Shown: positions 27,024 to 35,930 of the stretch, piece by piece | Layout of the letters: every line of letters starts with the position of its first letter | Numbering within the stretch: the stretch's first letter is position 1 | Made by a program: the position numbers and the translations under genes | NCBI RefSeq assembly: GCF_015223435.1 | Contig: NZ_VHKO01000004.1 | Location: forward strand, 62,001-126,000 | Reading direction: 5' to 3' | DNA: 64,000 nt | From: Vibrio hibernica | Lineage (GTDB): Bacteria > Pseudomonadota > Gammaproteobacteria > Enterobacterales > Vibrionaceae | The notes under the pieces: model-generated | Told to the model about the DNA's origin: nothing | The model's input: the letters and a program-made list of their open reading frames with translations, nothing else | The model's database searches: none

Positions 27024-27734
27024 ATGAATAAAAGCCTTATCGCTAACCTCATTTCTTTAATATTGCTTGCTATTGGTTATATTACTCAGCAAACCACCAT
27101 TTTTTATGCTGGCCTATTTGCATTTTCTGGTGCAATCACCAACTGGTTAGCGATCCACATGTTATTTGAGAAAATACCCGGTTTATATGGATCTGGTGTT
27201 ATCCCTGCACGTTTTGAAGAATTTAAAGCGGCGATTAAACACCTAATGATGACGGAGTTTTTCGCTCAAGGAAATATTGAGAACTTTGTTCGTAGTGAGA
27301 TGTCTCAGGGTAAAGGCTTAGCTCTTGAACCTATTATTAAGAAAATCGATTTAGCGCCTACTTTTGATTCATTGACTGAAGTTATTGTAAACTCATCATT
27401 TGGCACAATGCTGGCAATGTTTGGTGGTCCGGAAGCACTGCAACCACTCAAGCAACCATTCATAGAAAAAATGCAGCAATCTATTATTGAACTCAGCCAG
27501 AGTGAGCAAATACAGCAAGCCATTCAAGAACAATTGCACAGCCAATCAATGCTAGGTGACATTGGCTCTAAAATTGAAAACATAATCGACCAAAGACTTA
27601 ATGAACTAACACCTAAAATGGTAAAAGAAATGGTACAGACCATGATTAAGCAACATTTGGGATGGCTGGTCGTTTGGGGTGGTGTGTTTGGTGGACTTAT
27701 CGGCGTATTATCGGCATTCGTTAGTTATTTATAA
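27024..27734 (+). CDS. DUF445 family membrane protein
   Basis: 236 residues with two N-terminal membrane segments, a long cytoplasmic-looking helical middle (Gln/Ile-rich, about residues 125-200) and a C-terminal hydrophobic anchor (WLVVWGGVFGGLIGVLSAF). The segment FSGAITNWLAIHMLFEKIPG is the DUF445/YheB-like signature. The function is unknown. It is followed 24 bp later by an RDD gene and then a strong terminator, so the two probably form an operon. Confidence 0.85.
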   Translation: MNKSLIANLISLILLAIGYITQQTTIFYAGLFAFSGAITNWLAIHMLFEKIPGLYGSGVIPARFEEFKAAIKHLMMTEFFAQGNIENFVRSEMSQGKGLALEPIIKKIDLAPTFDSLTEVIVNSSFGTMLAMFGGPEALQPLKQPFIEKMQQSIIELSQSEQIQQAIQEQLHSQSMLGDIGSKIENIIDQRLNELTPKMVKEMVQTMIKQHLGWLVVWGGVFGGLIGVLSAFVSYL

Positions 27735-27758
27735 TCTATTTAGAATTTAGGGATCAAC

Positions 27759-28286
27759 ATGGTTAATTTTAACAACCCACTCGGAACACCTATTGAGTAT
27801 GAATATGTCGGTTTTTGGGCTCGCGTTGGAGCCAGCCTCGTCGATACGGTTCTTTATTCTTGCCTATTACTTTTATTACCTCTTGGCAGTATGTTCAATA
27901 ATGTTGAAAGTTACTCGGTCGAAAATGACATGGGAAGCTTTCACTCTTTTAGTACCTCGTGGTCAAATATCTTACCTCAAGGTTCATTATGGAGTTATTT
28001 ACCTCTGCTGATCATTACCGTTTTATTTTGGCGTTACCGCTCAGCCACACCGGGAAAAATGTTGATCAAAGCAAAAGTAGTTGATGCAAAGACAGGTTTA
28101 CCACTAACGACCCCACAATCGATTATTCGTTATTTAGGGTATTTTGTTTCTACATTCTTGTTCTTTTTAGGTTTCATATGGGTAGCATTTGATAGTAAAA
28201 AACAAGGCTTTCACGACAAGCTCGCGGGCAGTGTTGTGATTAGACCTAAAAGCAATACCTTTCAACCAGATTGGACGAATAAATAG
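27759..28286 (+). CDS. RDD family membrane protein
   Basis: 175 residues with three to four membrane segments. The RDD pattern is present: FWARVGASLVDTVLYS at the start (the Arg-Asp pair spaced across helix 1) and YRSATPGKMLIKAKVVDAKTG in the middle, ending FHDKLAGSVVI. Some RDD proteins act as sodium-proton antiporters, but most are uncharacterised. GGGA precedes the ATG. Confidence 0.9.
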   Translation: MVNFNNPLGTPIEYEYVGFWARVGASLVDTVLYSCLLLLLPLGSMFNNVESYSVENDMGSFHSFSTSWSNILPQGSLWSYLPLLIITVLFWRYRSATPGKMLIKAKVVDAKTGLPLTTPQSIIRYLGYFVSTFLFFLGFIWVAFDSKKQGFHDKLAGSVVIRPKSNTFQPDWTNK

Positions 28287-28309
28287 ATTCACAATATCTA
28301 GTAAACAAT

Positions 28310-28352
28310 AAGGCCGAACAGAAACTATTATCTGTTCGGCCTTGTTATTTTT
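28310..28352 (+). terminator. Terminator of the DUF445-RDD operon
   Basis: AAGGCCGAACAG/CTGTTCGGCCTT, a 12-bp perfect stem with a ten-base loop, then TGTTATTTTT. Confidence 0.9.
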
Positions 28353-28385
28353 AGCCCGCCACTAAGTCTTGATTACTAGTAAAGA

Positions 28386-29663
28386 CTAATCAGATTTCTT
28401 TCCCCATCGAAACAGGCATACTTCATTATTAATACTTGGTTTAGATGGAACATTAAAAGCGAGCAATAATGAAACTGCTGCCATTGCTGCTCCGATATAA
28501 AATACTGCCGCGGGAGACTGGAGCCACAGTAAACCAAAACTAACTGGAATAATGACCGCTGCAATATGATTAATGGTAAATGATACGCCCGCCGTTGATG
28601 CCATATCTTTTGGATCCGCTATCTTTTGAAAGTATGTTTTTACCGCTAATGCTAAAGCAAAGAATAAATGATCAATAACATACAAACCGGCCGCTAAATG
28701 AGCATTATGAACCAACGCATAGCCAACAAAGACTAAGATCAAGCCAATATATTCAAAGATCAACGCTTTACGCTCACCGACCACACCAATAAAGCGGCCA
28801 ATTTTTTTAGCGAACAAGAAATTAAATACATAGTTGACTAAAAATAATAACGTAATATCGGCAGCGGAATAGTGAAATTTCTCAACCATCAAAAAGCCCG
28901 CAAATACGGTAAAAATCTGACGACGCGCGCCACTCATAAACGTTAGGGCGTAATATAACCAATAACGTTTGCGTAATACTAAGTTCTTATTTTGAATGGT
29001 TGTCGATTCAAATTGAGGAAAAGCAAGCGCCATAAATACAGTCACTGCCAATGCCACGCTGCCAGTGATCAAATAGATATGCCAGTAATCTAATTTGAAG
29101 ATTTCTAGCATGCTCCACAATGCGCCATAAGTAAGCAATGAAGCTAACGCACCAACGGCAATTAATTTGCCTAAAAATTCTGGTGCTTCTTCTTTTGATA
29201 GCCATTGTAGAGACAAAGACTGCTTTAAGGTTTCAAAGTAATGAAAACCAGTAGACATCAATAATGTCGTAAGCAATAAACCCAATACAGATGGGAAAAA
29301 CCCCGTAATAGCAACGCCAACAGAAAGCATCGCTAATGCCACGATCATAAACTTCTGTTCACGAATAAATAGCAGCACAAAGACAACCGTAAACGCTAAG
29401 AAACCCGGGATTTCACGTACACTTTGCAACAAACCAATATCGGCACCAGTGAACGCGGCTTTTTCAATGACAAAGTTATTCAGCAGTGCTTGCCAGCTAG
29501 CAAAAGCAATCGGAACGACAATCGAAACCAATAACAAAAAAGTTTGCGGGTTTTGCCAGCTATATTTATGTTTTATATCGGTGCGATGCTGTAATCCTTC
29601 ATCTGACGTTGGCTCTGATTCTAAAGATTGGGATGTTAAAGGCGGGGTCGTTAAATTTTTCAT
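28386..29663 (-). CDS. Major facilitator superfamily transporter
   Basis: Membrane carrier of 425 residues with about 12 hydrophobic segments in two bundles. I see no strong signature that names the substrate; the loop after helix 2 lacks a clean GxxxDRxGRR motif and the family may be one of the less studied MFS groups. The cytoplasmic N-terminus is about 45 residues long. I start at the ATG at 29663 behind GGA; a TTG two codons earlier is less likely. Confidence 0.83.
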   Translation of the reverse strand: MKNLTTPPLTSQSLESEPTSDEGLQHRTDIKHKYSWQNPQTFLLLVSIVVPIAFASWQALLNNFVIEKAAFTGADIGLLQSVREIPGFLAFTVVFVLLFIREQKFMIVALAMLSVGVAITGFFPSVLGLLLTTLLMSTGFHYFETLKQSLSLQWLSKEEAPEFLGKLIAVGALASLLTYGALWSMLEIFKLDYWHIYLITGSVALAVTVFMALAFPQFESTTIQNKNLVLRKRYWLYYALTFMSGARRQIFTVFAGFLMVEKFHYSAADITLLFLVNYVFNFLFAKKIGRFIGVVGERKALIFEYIGLILVFVGYALVHNAHLAAGLYVIDHLFFALALAVKTYFQKIADPKDMASTAGVSFTINHIAAVIIPVSFGLLWLQSPAAVFYIGAAMAAVSLLLAFNVPSKPSINNEVCLFRWGKKSD

Positions 29664-29677
29664 TTTCAATCCATTTA

Positions 29678-29714
29678 AAATGAAAAAGGCAAGTGAGATT
29701 CATTCACTTGCCTT
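29678..29714 (-). terminator. Terminator of the M23 peptidase gene
   Basis: AAGGCAAGTGA/TCACTTGCCTT stem with TTTTTCATTTT after it on the minus strand. Confidence 0.82.
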
Positions 29715-29725
29715 ATGTTTATGAC

Positions 29726-31051
29726 TTAACTCGACTGGTTTTCGGCCGACTTATCTTCCTGTTTTGCTATCTCTTTTGCTTGCTTAAATTCTTCATCTAT
29801 TTGTTTTACATTGGCATTAAACGCGGCTTTATCTTTCTTAGAAATCGATGTTGCCATCGGGATTTTTGCCGTTAAAAAATTCACCGGGTGATTGCGAATA
29901 ATGAACTCATAATGCAAATGAGGACCAGTTACCCGCCCTGTTGCGCCCGATTTAGCAATCAATTGTCCACGATGCACGACCTGCCCTTTACGCACTAATA
30001 TTTTGCTCAGGTGTAAATAACGAGTCGAATAGGTTGCCCCATGTTGGATAGATACATATTTACCAGCATAGGGATGATTGGTGGTCATAGTCACAATACC
30101 ATCCCCCGTCGCAAATACATCAGTGCCACTAGGTGATGCTATATCGGTACCATTATGCGGTGCTAAACGATGCGTGACTGGATGCAAACGGTGGGCATCA
30201 AACGGCGAACTAATACGATAATGTATTTTAGTCGGCCAGCGTAAAAATGCACGCTGTAAGCTATCACCATGGCTATCGTAATATTGACCATCTGTATGTA
30301 AATACGCACTGATCACACTGCCACGATTATAAATTCGAATCGCATCAATTTCTCGACTACCGCTGGCAACCCCATCAATAAACTGACGTTTTTGCAAAAT
30401 TTCAAACTTATCTCCAGCGCGTAAATCACGTCCAAAGTTAAGTTTATCTTTTAAGATTTGAGTGATATTGGCAATTTCTCGACCTGACACACCAACTTGA
30501 TAGACTGAAGTTGAAAAACTGCCTTGAATCTCACCCACTAATGGGTATGTCTTCCACTCACCATCAAGGATAACTTCATCAAAGGTATAACTCGCATCAT
30601 CATTACGAGTAAACACCACTTTATTGGCAATAGTGAATTCCACTTCTAGTTTAGTGAGATGCTTTTGATCTTCATCCATCCAAATTTTTAATGTATTACC
30701 CGGTCGTAATGTATCTAACGTGAGGTGGTTTTGGTCGGTATCCATAACGCTAAGCATGTCACCATAGGGCACACCTAAACGAACAAAAATACTGCTTAAA
30801 TTATCCCCACTTTGAATTTGATAAGAGAATAAAGGCGCATTTTCTAGTGGTCTAATCGGCTTGGTTTTAGCCACCGCTTCCTGCTCTTTGGCTAACACTT
30901 TCTCCATATCCATATCCACTGATTTTCGTCCATCACTGGTTCCCGAAAAAATGGCATATAAGAACCAAAGGAAAACTAAACCGATGATAATTTGAATCAT
31001 ACGGGGAAATAAAGGATGTTGACGTAATTGTGATAATCGTAGTTTAGGCAT
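29726..31051 (-). CDS. M23 family peptidoglycan DD-endopeptidase (MepM/Shy type)
   Basis: Cell-wall hydrolase of 441 residues that cuts cross-links to allow growth. A single membrane anchor (about residues 17-37) faces the periplasm. A LysM-like/OapA segment follows (YQIQSGDNLSSIFVRLGV, about residues 76-93), then a linker domain and the M23 domain with zinc ligands in HRLAPHNGTDIASPSGT and in TGPHLHYEF, plus the middle His in RYLHLS. The C-terminal 50 residues are charged and helical. Architecture and length match the Vibrio Shy/Escherichia coli MepM group, though I cannot say which paralog. Confidence 0.93.
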   Translation of the reverse strand: MPKLRLSQLRQHPLFPRMIQIIIGLVFLWFLYAIFSGTSDGRKSVDMDMEKVLAKEQEAVAKTKPIRPLENAPLFSYQIQSGDNLSSIFVRLGVPYGDMLSVMDTDQNHLTLDTLRPGNTLKIWMDEDQKHLTKLEVEFTIANKVVFTRNDDASYTFDEVILDGEWKTYPLVGEIQGSFSTSVYQVGVSGREIANITQILKDKLNFGRDLRAGDKFEILQKRQFIDGVASGSREIDAIRIYNRGSVISAYLHTDGQYYDSHGDSLQRAFLRWPTKIHYRISSPFDAHRLHPVTHRLAPHNGTDIASPSGTDVFATGDGIVTMTTNHPYAGKYVSIQHGATYSTRYLHLSKILVRKGQVVHRGQLIAKSGATGRVTGPHLHYEFIIRNHPVNFLTAKIPMATSISKKDKAAFNANVKQIDEEFKQAKEIAKQEDKSAENQSS

Positions 31052-31270
31052 AATATAAGTGTTTATAATTCATTACCTTAGTAGTAAAACAAGGCAGAGA
31101 ATGGAAAAAAATTTGGCAGAAACAAGCCTGTAAAATACGCATGAATTCACCAAGAGTGACCAACTAAGACAACTTAGGTCAAAAGAGTTCAAAAACGCAG
31201 GCGGAAATGTAACTTAATTTCACAAAAAAAGCGAACGCATTCACTCTCATCGGGTAACCCATAAAGCAAT

Positions 31271-31306
31271 AAAAAACCATCGTTAAAGCTCAAATTAACG
31301 ACGGTT
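31271..31306 (-). terminator. Terminator of the YcbX-like gene
   Basis: On the minus strand, AACCGTCGTTAA pairs with TTAACGATGGTT (one mismatch) and is followed by TTTTTT. Confidence 0.78.
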
Positions 31307-31329
31307 GATTATTGGCAATAACGAATAAA

Positions 31330-32538
31330 CTAACTGACTAATTCGACATCTGACTTAGGAACGCAGCAACACGCAAGCACTTTACCTTCATCGATTTCAC
31401 CTGGAAATAAAGCCGGCATATCAGGCTGATCGACCTTGCCCGACTCTAATGTCATTTTACAGGTTCCACAAAAACCAGAACGACAACTATTGGCGATCGC
31501 AAACCCTGCTTTTTCGGCTTGTTCTAATAAGGTTGATTGGTTATCACCTTCAAATAAATTACCATCGATGCTAATCATAATGGTTTTTACAGGCTCAACT
31601 TCTACCACATCCTCACTGGTGTCTTGGTAGAACTGTTTTTCTTTGGTTTCGAGCACTTCCACCACATCACCCGCACGGATCATACCTTCATTTTTAGCGA
31701 TCACATTTTGGCCAAAATAAATACCCCCCTCTTCATCAGCACGGAAAGTAGATAACGTTTTAAGGGGCTCATTTTGTTCGCTGCGCATCGCCGTTTTAGG
31801 GTTAACCGTGGTCAGTACGCAACGCATACAAGATTTCACGATTTCAAATTCAACTTCACCAATACGAATACGTTTCCATCCATCTTCAGCAAAAGCTTTC
31901 GTATCGGACACCACAATATTAGGTCTAAATTGAGCCATGCTGTGTTGCACAGTGCTTCCTTTATCTAGACAACGTTGGTTTAATTCATCAAGAGAGGCTT
32001 GGCTTATCAATAACAATGGGTAACCATCAGCAAAGCTCACATTGGTTTGAATTTTTTCTCGCTGACGGTTCGATTGCTCACCCGTAAACAATAACTGTAC
32101 TTTTTTACCAATAATAAAACTAAACCATTGATTGGCTTCTTCTGACGTTGCATAAGCTTGAAACTCATCGCCCCATACTTGACACGTCACCTCTGCCATT
32201 GAGCAATCGGTAAATTTCACATGCAATGGTTTTGCTTCTGGGTAGGTTAATACTAAACCATTGGATTGCAGAGCCGATTTTACCCGCACCATTTGATTGT
32301 TTTCACGAGCGGTGATCATCCTGCCATTCATATCGGCCACCATAAAACGACGATCAAAGCTTAAACCTTGTTTTTCAACCCAAGATGACGACAGTTCAAT
32401 CCCTGTAATCGATTTTACTGGATAAACATTAATTTGAGAGAGTAAAGCGGGAGTATATTCATCTAGGCCATCCTTATCATCAAAACCAAGTGTCGCTTCA
32501 ATCTTAGCGAGTTTTCTTTCCAATTCAGCCTTGCTCAT
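31330..32538 (-). CDS. ycbX: YcbX-like MOSC domain protein with C-terminal 2Fe-2S ferredoxin
   Basis: Molybdenum-cofactor-linked reductase of 402 residues. Residues about 30-300 form the MOSC N-terminal barrel and MOSC domain, with the likely cofactor-binding cysteine in SCMRCVLTTVNP. The last 90 residues are a plant-type ferredoxin with CRSGFCGTC and the distal ACCCVP. In Escherichia coli YcbX detoxifies N-hydroxylated bases such as 6-hydroxylaminopurine. The start is the ATG at 32538 behind GGAG. An N-terminal charged helix of about 30 residues is an extra relative to the coli protein. Confidence 0.88.
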   Translation of the reverse strand: MSKAELERKLAKIEATLGFDDKDGLDEYTPALLSQINVYPVKSITGIELSSSWVEKQGLSFDRRFMVADMNGRMITARENNQMVRVKSALQSNGLVLTYPEAKPLHVKFTDCSMAEVTCQVWGDEFQAYATSEEANQWFSFIIGKKVQLLFTGEQSNRQREKIQTNVSFADGYPLLLISQASLDELNQRCLDKGSTVQHSMAQFRPNIVVSDTKAFAEDGWKRIRIGEVEFEIVKSCMRCVLTTVNPKTAMRSEQNEPLKTLSTFRADEEGGIYFGQNVIAKNEGMIRAGDVVEVLETKEKQFYQDTSEDVVEVEPVKTIMISIDGNLFEGDNQSTLLEQAEKAGFAIANSCRSGFCGTCKMTLESGKVDQPDMPALFPGEIDEGKVLACCCVPKSDVELVS

Positions 32539-32640
32539 TTCCACTCCAATTCCTTTTTATGCTATTGATAGAATGTTATCAGAAATCTCAATAAAAGATC
32601 AGGTGAAAATCAGAGCTATTTCCTCTATTATTCGCACCAA

Positions 32641-32656
32641 ACGAAAGCGTTTGCGT
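32641..32656. promoter_or_regulatory. PurR operator upstream of pyrC
   Basis: ACGAAAGCGTTTGCGT matches the PurR operator ACGCAAACGTTTGCGT type at nearly every conserved position, including the central CG and the full right half. PurR control of pyrC is known in enterics. Confidence 0.83.
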
Positions 32657-32716
32657 ACGACTTTACCCATAAGCATTTAGCATCAGAAATTAGCTCATAA
32701 ATAAAGGTAGAAATTC

Positions 32717-33748
32717 ATGACAACTCTAACCATTACCCGTCCTGACGATTGGCATGTTCATTTACGCGATGGAGATGCACTAGCCAATACCGTAAAAGAT
32801 ATCAGCCGTTACAATGGTCGAGCGTTGATCATGCCCAATACGATTCCACCTGTGACCAATTTAGATATGGCACTTGAATATCGCGAACGCATTATGGCGC
32901 ATAACTATAGTCATCATTCATTTGAACCATTAATGGCGCTGTATTTAACCGATAATACTACCGCTGAGGATGTTCGCACCGCACACGCTTCTGGCAAAGT
33001 AGTTGCTTGTAAACTCTACCCTGCTGGCGCGACCACCAATTCTGACTCTGGTGTTACCTCAGCGCAGAAAATATATCCTGTCTTAGAAGCAATGGCTGAA
33101 ATTGGCATGTTATTACTTATCCATGGTGAAGTGACGGCTCACGATGTGGATATTTTTGATCGTGAAGAAATATTCTTAAGTACCGTTCTTGCACCAATCG
33201 TTAATGATTTTCCACATTTAAAAATCGTGTTAGAGCACATTACCACCAGCAACGCCGTTGAGTTTGTTAAAAATGCGGGCGATAACGTGGCAGCCACCAT
33301 TACTGCGCACCACTTATTATTCAACCGTAATCACATGCTCGTGGGCGGTATCCGTCCTCACTTTTATTGCTTACCAATTTTGAAGCGTGGTTCTCATCAA
33401 CAAGCATTAATAGAAGCTGCCACCAGCGGCAATAAGAAATTCTTCATCGGTACCGACTCTGCCCCTCACGCTCAGGGCAAAAAAGAAACCGCTTGTGGTT
33501 GTGCTGGATCCTATACCGCGCATGCTTCAATTGAACTTTACGCTGAAGTATTTGATAAAGAGGGCAAGATTGAGAATCTAGAAGCGTTTGCTAGCCATAA
33601 TGGCCCTGATTTCTATAATATCGCGCGTAATAGCGACACCATCACGATTGAAAAATCATCATGGTCTGTTCCTGCAACGATGCCTTTTGGCGACGATGTT
33701 GTCGTGCCAATTAGAGCCAATGAACAGATTGAATGGTTGGTAAAATAA
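32717..33748 (+). CDS. pyrC: Dihydroorotase
   Basis: Zinc amidohydrolase of 343 residues that closes carbamoyl aspartate to dihydroorotate in pyrimidine synthesis. The type II pattern is visible: [12 protein letters not shown] at the start (metal His pair), the carboxylated-lysine region [26 protein letters not shown] and the catalytic [17 protein letters not shown] precedes the ATG, and a PurR operator lies about 60 bp upstream. Monocistronic, with its own terminator. Confidence 0.97.
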   Translation: MTTLTITRPDDWHVHLRDGDALANTVKDISRYNGRALIMPNTIPPVTNLDMALEYRERIMAHNYSHHSFEPLMALYLTDNTTAEDVRTAHASGKVVACKLYPAGATTNSDSGVTSAQKIYPVLEAMAEIGMLLLIHGEVTAHDVDIFDREEIFLSTVLAPIVNDFPHLKIVLEHITTSNAVEFVKNAGDNVAATITAHHLLFNRNHMLVGGIRPHFYCLPILKRGSHQQALIEAATSGNKKFFIGTDSAPHAQGKKETACGCAGSYTAHASIELYAEVFDKEGKIENLEAFASHNGPDFYNIARNSDTITIEKSSWSVPATMPFGDDVVVPIRANEQIEWLVK

Positions 33749-33790
33749 AAGCGATTAGGTGATGTTTTATCATTAACAGAATATTGATAT

Positions 33791-33832
33791 AAAAAGCTCG
33801 TGTATTGGGATCAATCCATACCCGAGCTTTTT
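33791..33832 (+). terminator. Terminator of pyrC
   Basis: AAAAAGCTCG/CGAGCTTTTT with inner pairing TGTATTGG/CCATAC, followed by ATTTAT. Confidence 0.85.
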
Positions 33833-33903
33833 ATTTATCATCATAGGTAAAATCAGCGTTGATTTAGTGAGTATTAATTAAACGATAAGATCCGATAAGG
33901 TTT

Positions 33904-34800
33904 TTATTTCATTTCATCAAAACGCGTAACCACATACTCAACAAATAACCGCACTCGCATTGGTAAGTTATCTCGATCACGGTACAGCATAAATAGCGTT
34001 CTCACCTTACTGCGCCATTCTGGTAAGACTCGACTCAGTTCATTATTTGCTATCATTGGATGCGCAAAATAATCTGGAATATAGCCGATACCTAGACCTT
34101 TTTTGACGCCATGAGTCAACATTTGAATTTCATCTACTTCTAATCGGATACCGTGAGTAGCTTGAAAATCATATTCTTGCTGAGTGGCTACATTGACTAA
34201 CTGCCAAATAGACATCGGATGGCAAATGATCACCGGTTTACCGCACAAATCCGTCGGATGCGTTATTGCGTTGGTGCCATAGTTGGGACATGCGCACAAA
34301 ATAAAATGGATATCCTTTAATGGCCGAGCAATCCAATTGTCCACAACAGGATTCCCCACTCTAAAAACCACATCCATCCCTTCTTGTTCAATATCAATTA
34401 AAATATTAGAAAAATGTAAATCCAATTGAATATCAGGATATTCCAATAAAAAATCATAAAAAATCTCACGTAAGAACTGAGAGCCAGCATTGATTGGGGC
34501 GCTAATCCGAACCTTACCTTTGGGCTGATATTTCTCACTGTGTAGATCTTCACCAATATCACTCAGTTCATCGAATAAATCATGGGCTCTCTGGAAATAC
34601 AGCTCTCCTGTATGCGTAAGTGATACTCGATGTGCATCTCGGTTTAATAGCCTAAGTTGTAAGTCCTGCTCTAATTGACGAATACGGCGGCTCAAAGTAG
34701 AAAGTGGCATGGATAAACTTTCTGCCGCGGCTTTAAAGCTTTTTAAACGTGCTACAGTACAAAAATAATGTAGGTCATCAAGTGAATAGTTAGATTTCAT
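33904..34800 (-). CDS. LysR-family regulator divergent from a DMT transporter
   Basis: LysR protein of 298 residues. The helix-turn-helix reads VARLKSFKAAAESLSMPLST, followed by LSRRIRQLEQDL, and the effector-binding domain starts near residue 92 (GKVRISAPINAG). It belongs to the large CrgA/AaeR-like subgroup that often controls a neighbouring exporter. The divergent EamA gene 92 bp away is the probable target. The start at 34800 has only a weak ribosome-binding site. Confidence 0.88.
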   Translation of the reverse strand: MKSNYSLDDLHYFCTVARLKSFKAAAESLSMPLSTLSRRIRQLEQDLQLRLLNRDAHRVSLTHTGELYFQRAHDLFDELSDIGEDLHSEKYQPKGKVRISAPINAGSQFLREIFYDFLLEYPDIQLDLHFSNILIDIEQEGMDVVFRVGNPVVDNWIARPLKDIHFILCACPNYGTNAITHPTDLCGKPVIICHPMSIWQLVNVATQQEYDFQATHGIRLEVDEIQMLTHGVKKGLGIGYIPDYFAHPMIANNELSRVLPEWRSKVRTLFMLYRDRDNLPMRVRLFVEYVVTRFDEMK

Positions 34801-34892
34801 ATATAGGATTTACCATCTTATTTTTGCCTGTTTATCTAATTATTGAAACTAATACACTAGTGACACGTTTTTAACAAGTAAGATGGAATAAT

Positions 34893-35813
34893 ATGAACTT
34901 TTCAACCACCACTAAAGCCGTGCTACTTTTAGTTCTGTGTGCTTTTTTTTGGGGAAGCACCTTTCCTCTCGGTAAAAATGCTTTAAATGAAGTGCATGCT
35001 TTTACGTTGGTTTTTTGGCGCTTTACGATTGCCGCGGTCTGCCTAGCGGTATATATAAAAATGATTCGTGGTCCAAAAATTATATTAACGACTAAACAAT
35101 GGGTTTGGGCTGTGGCAGTAAGCGCCGTTGGCGTTGGAGGCTTAAATCTCGGCCTATTTACAGGGCTAACTTATACCAGCGCTGCTAATGGTTCACTCAT
35201 TATGGCGCTCAGTCCATTAATGACATCACTGATCGCTTGTATTGCAAAGCGTATTCTGCCAACCGCCGCACAATGTTTTAGTTTATTGGTCAGTTTGTCG
35301 GGTGTCATGCTCGTGATCACTAATGGACACTTAGAAACATTGCTGGATATGCAGCTTAATCATGGTGATAAACTTATTTTTACCGGAATGCTCGCGTGGA
35401 GTCTATATACTTATTGCAGCCAAGGGATCAGTCGTTGGATGCCAGTGATTCCATACACCTTTGTCGGTATGGTCAGTGGCGCAGTGGTGATTGGAGTCAT
35501 GTGCTTAATGACCCCTGACGTTCACCCTTTTGATGAGTTCATGAATAGCACAACCGTAGGCATGACCGAGATAATTTACATCGGACTCTTTGGCACGGTA
35601 GCGGGTTATTTATTATGGTTAAATGGCGTACGCCAACTAGGCTCAGCCAATGCCTCATTATTCTTTAATTTTGTACCTGTATTTGCTTTGTTTACTTCAT
35701 TTCTAATGGGACAAAGCGTGACGCAATTACAACTCGTCGGGGTTGCTGTTGTGATTGCAGGTTTATTATTACCACGCTTAATTACCTTTAAGCCTCGGCT
35801 AACAAAATCGTAA
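34893..35813 (+). CDS. EamA/DMT-family transporter
   Basis: Ten-helix carrier of 306 residues with two EamA halves; FFWGSTFPLGKNALNEVHAF opens the first and GYLLWLNGVRQLGSANASLF lies in the second. Such genes beside LysR regulators often export amino acids or toxic metabolites. ATGGAATAAT precedes the ATG as a modest ribosome-binding site. The substrate is unknown. Confidence 0.88.
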   Translation: MNFSTTTKAVLLLVLCAFFWGSTFPLGKNALNEVHAFTLVFWRFTIAAVCLAVYIKMIRGPKIILTTKQWVWAVAVSAVGVGGLNLGLFTGLTYTSAANGSLIMALSPLMTSLIACIAKRILPTAAQCFSLLVSLSGVMLVITNGHLETLLDMQLNHGDKLIFTGMLAWSLYTYCSQGISRWMPVIPYTFVGMVSGAVVIGVMCLMTPDVHPFDEFMNSTTVGMTEIIYIGLFGTVAGYLLWLNGVRQLGSANASLFFNFVPVFALFTSFLMGQSVTQLQLVGVAVVIAGLLLPRLITFKPRLTKS

Positions 35814-35879
35814 TCCGTTGACATTGGCTAGGTGTCAATATTTATAACGCCTAGCTATTGAAAGCTTTTTTTAATAGAA

Positions 35880-35912
35880 AAAAACCAACCCGAAGGTTGG
35901 TTTTATTTTTTA
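35880..35912. terminator. Bidirectional terminator between the DMT and BCCT genes
   Basis: AAAACCAACC/GGTTGGTTTT with a four-base loop, A residues before and TATTTTTTAT after, between converging genes. Confidence 0.88.
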
Positions 35913-35930
35913 TGTCATCAATATGATCGA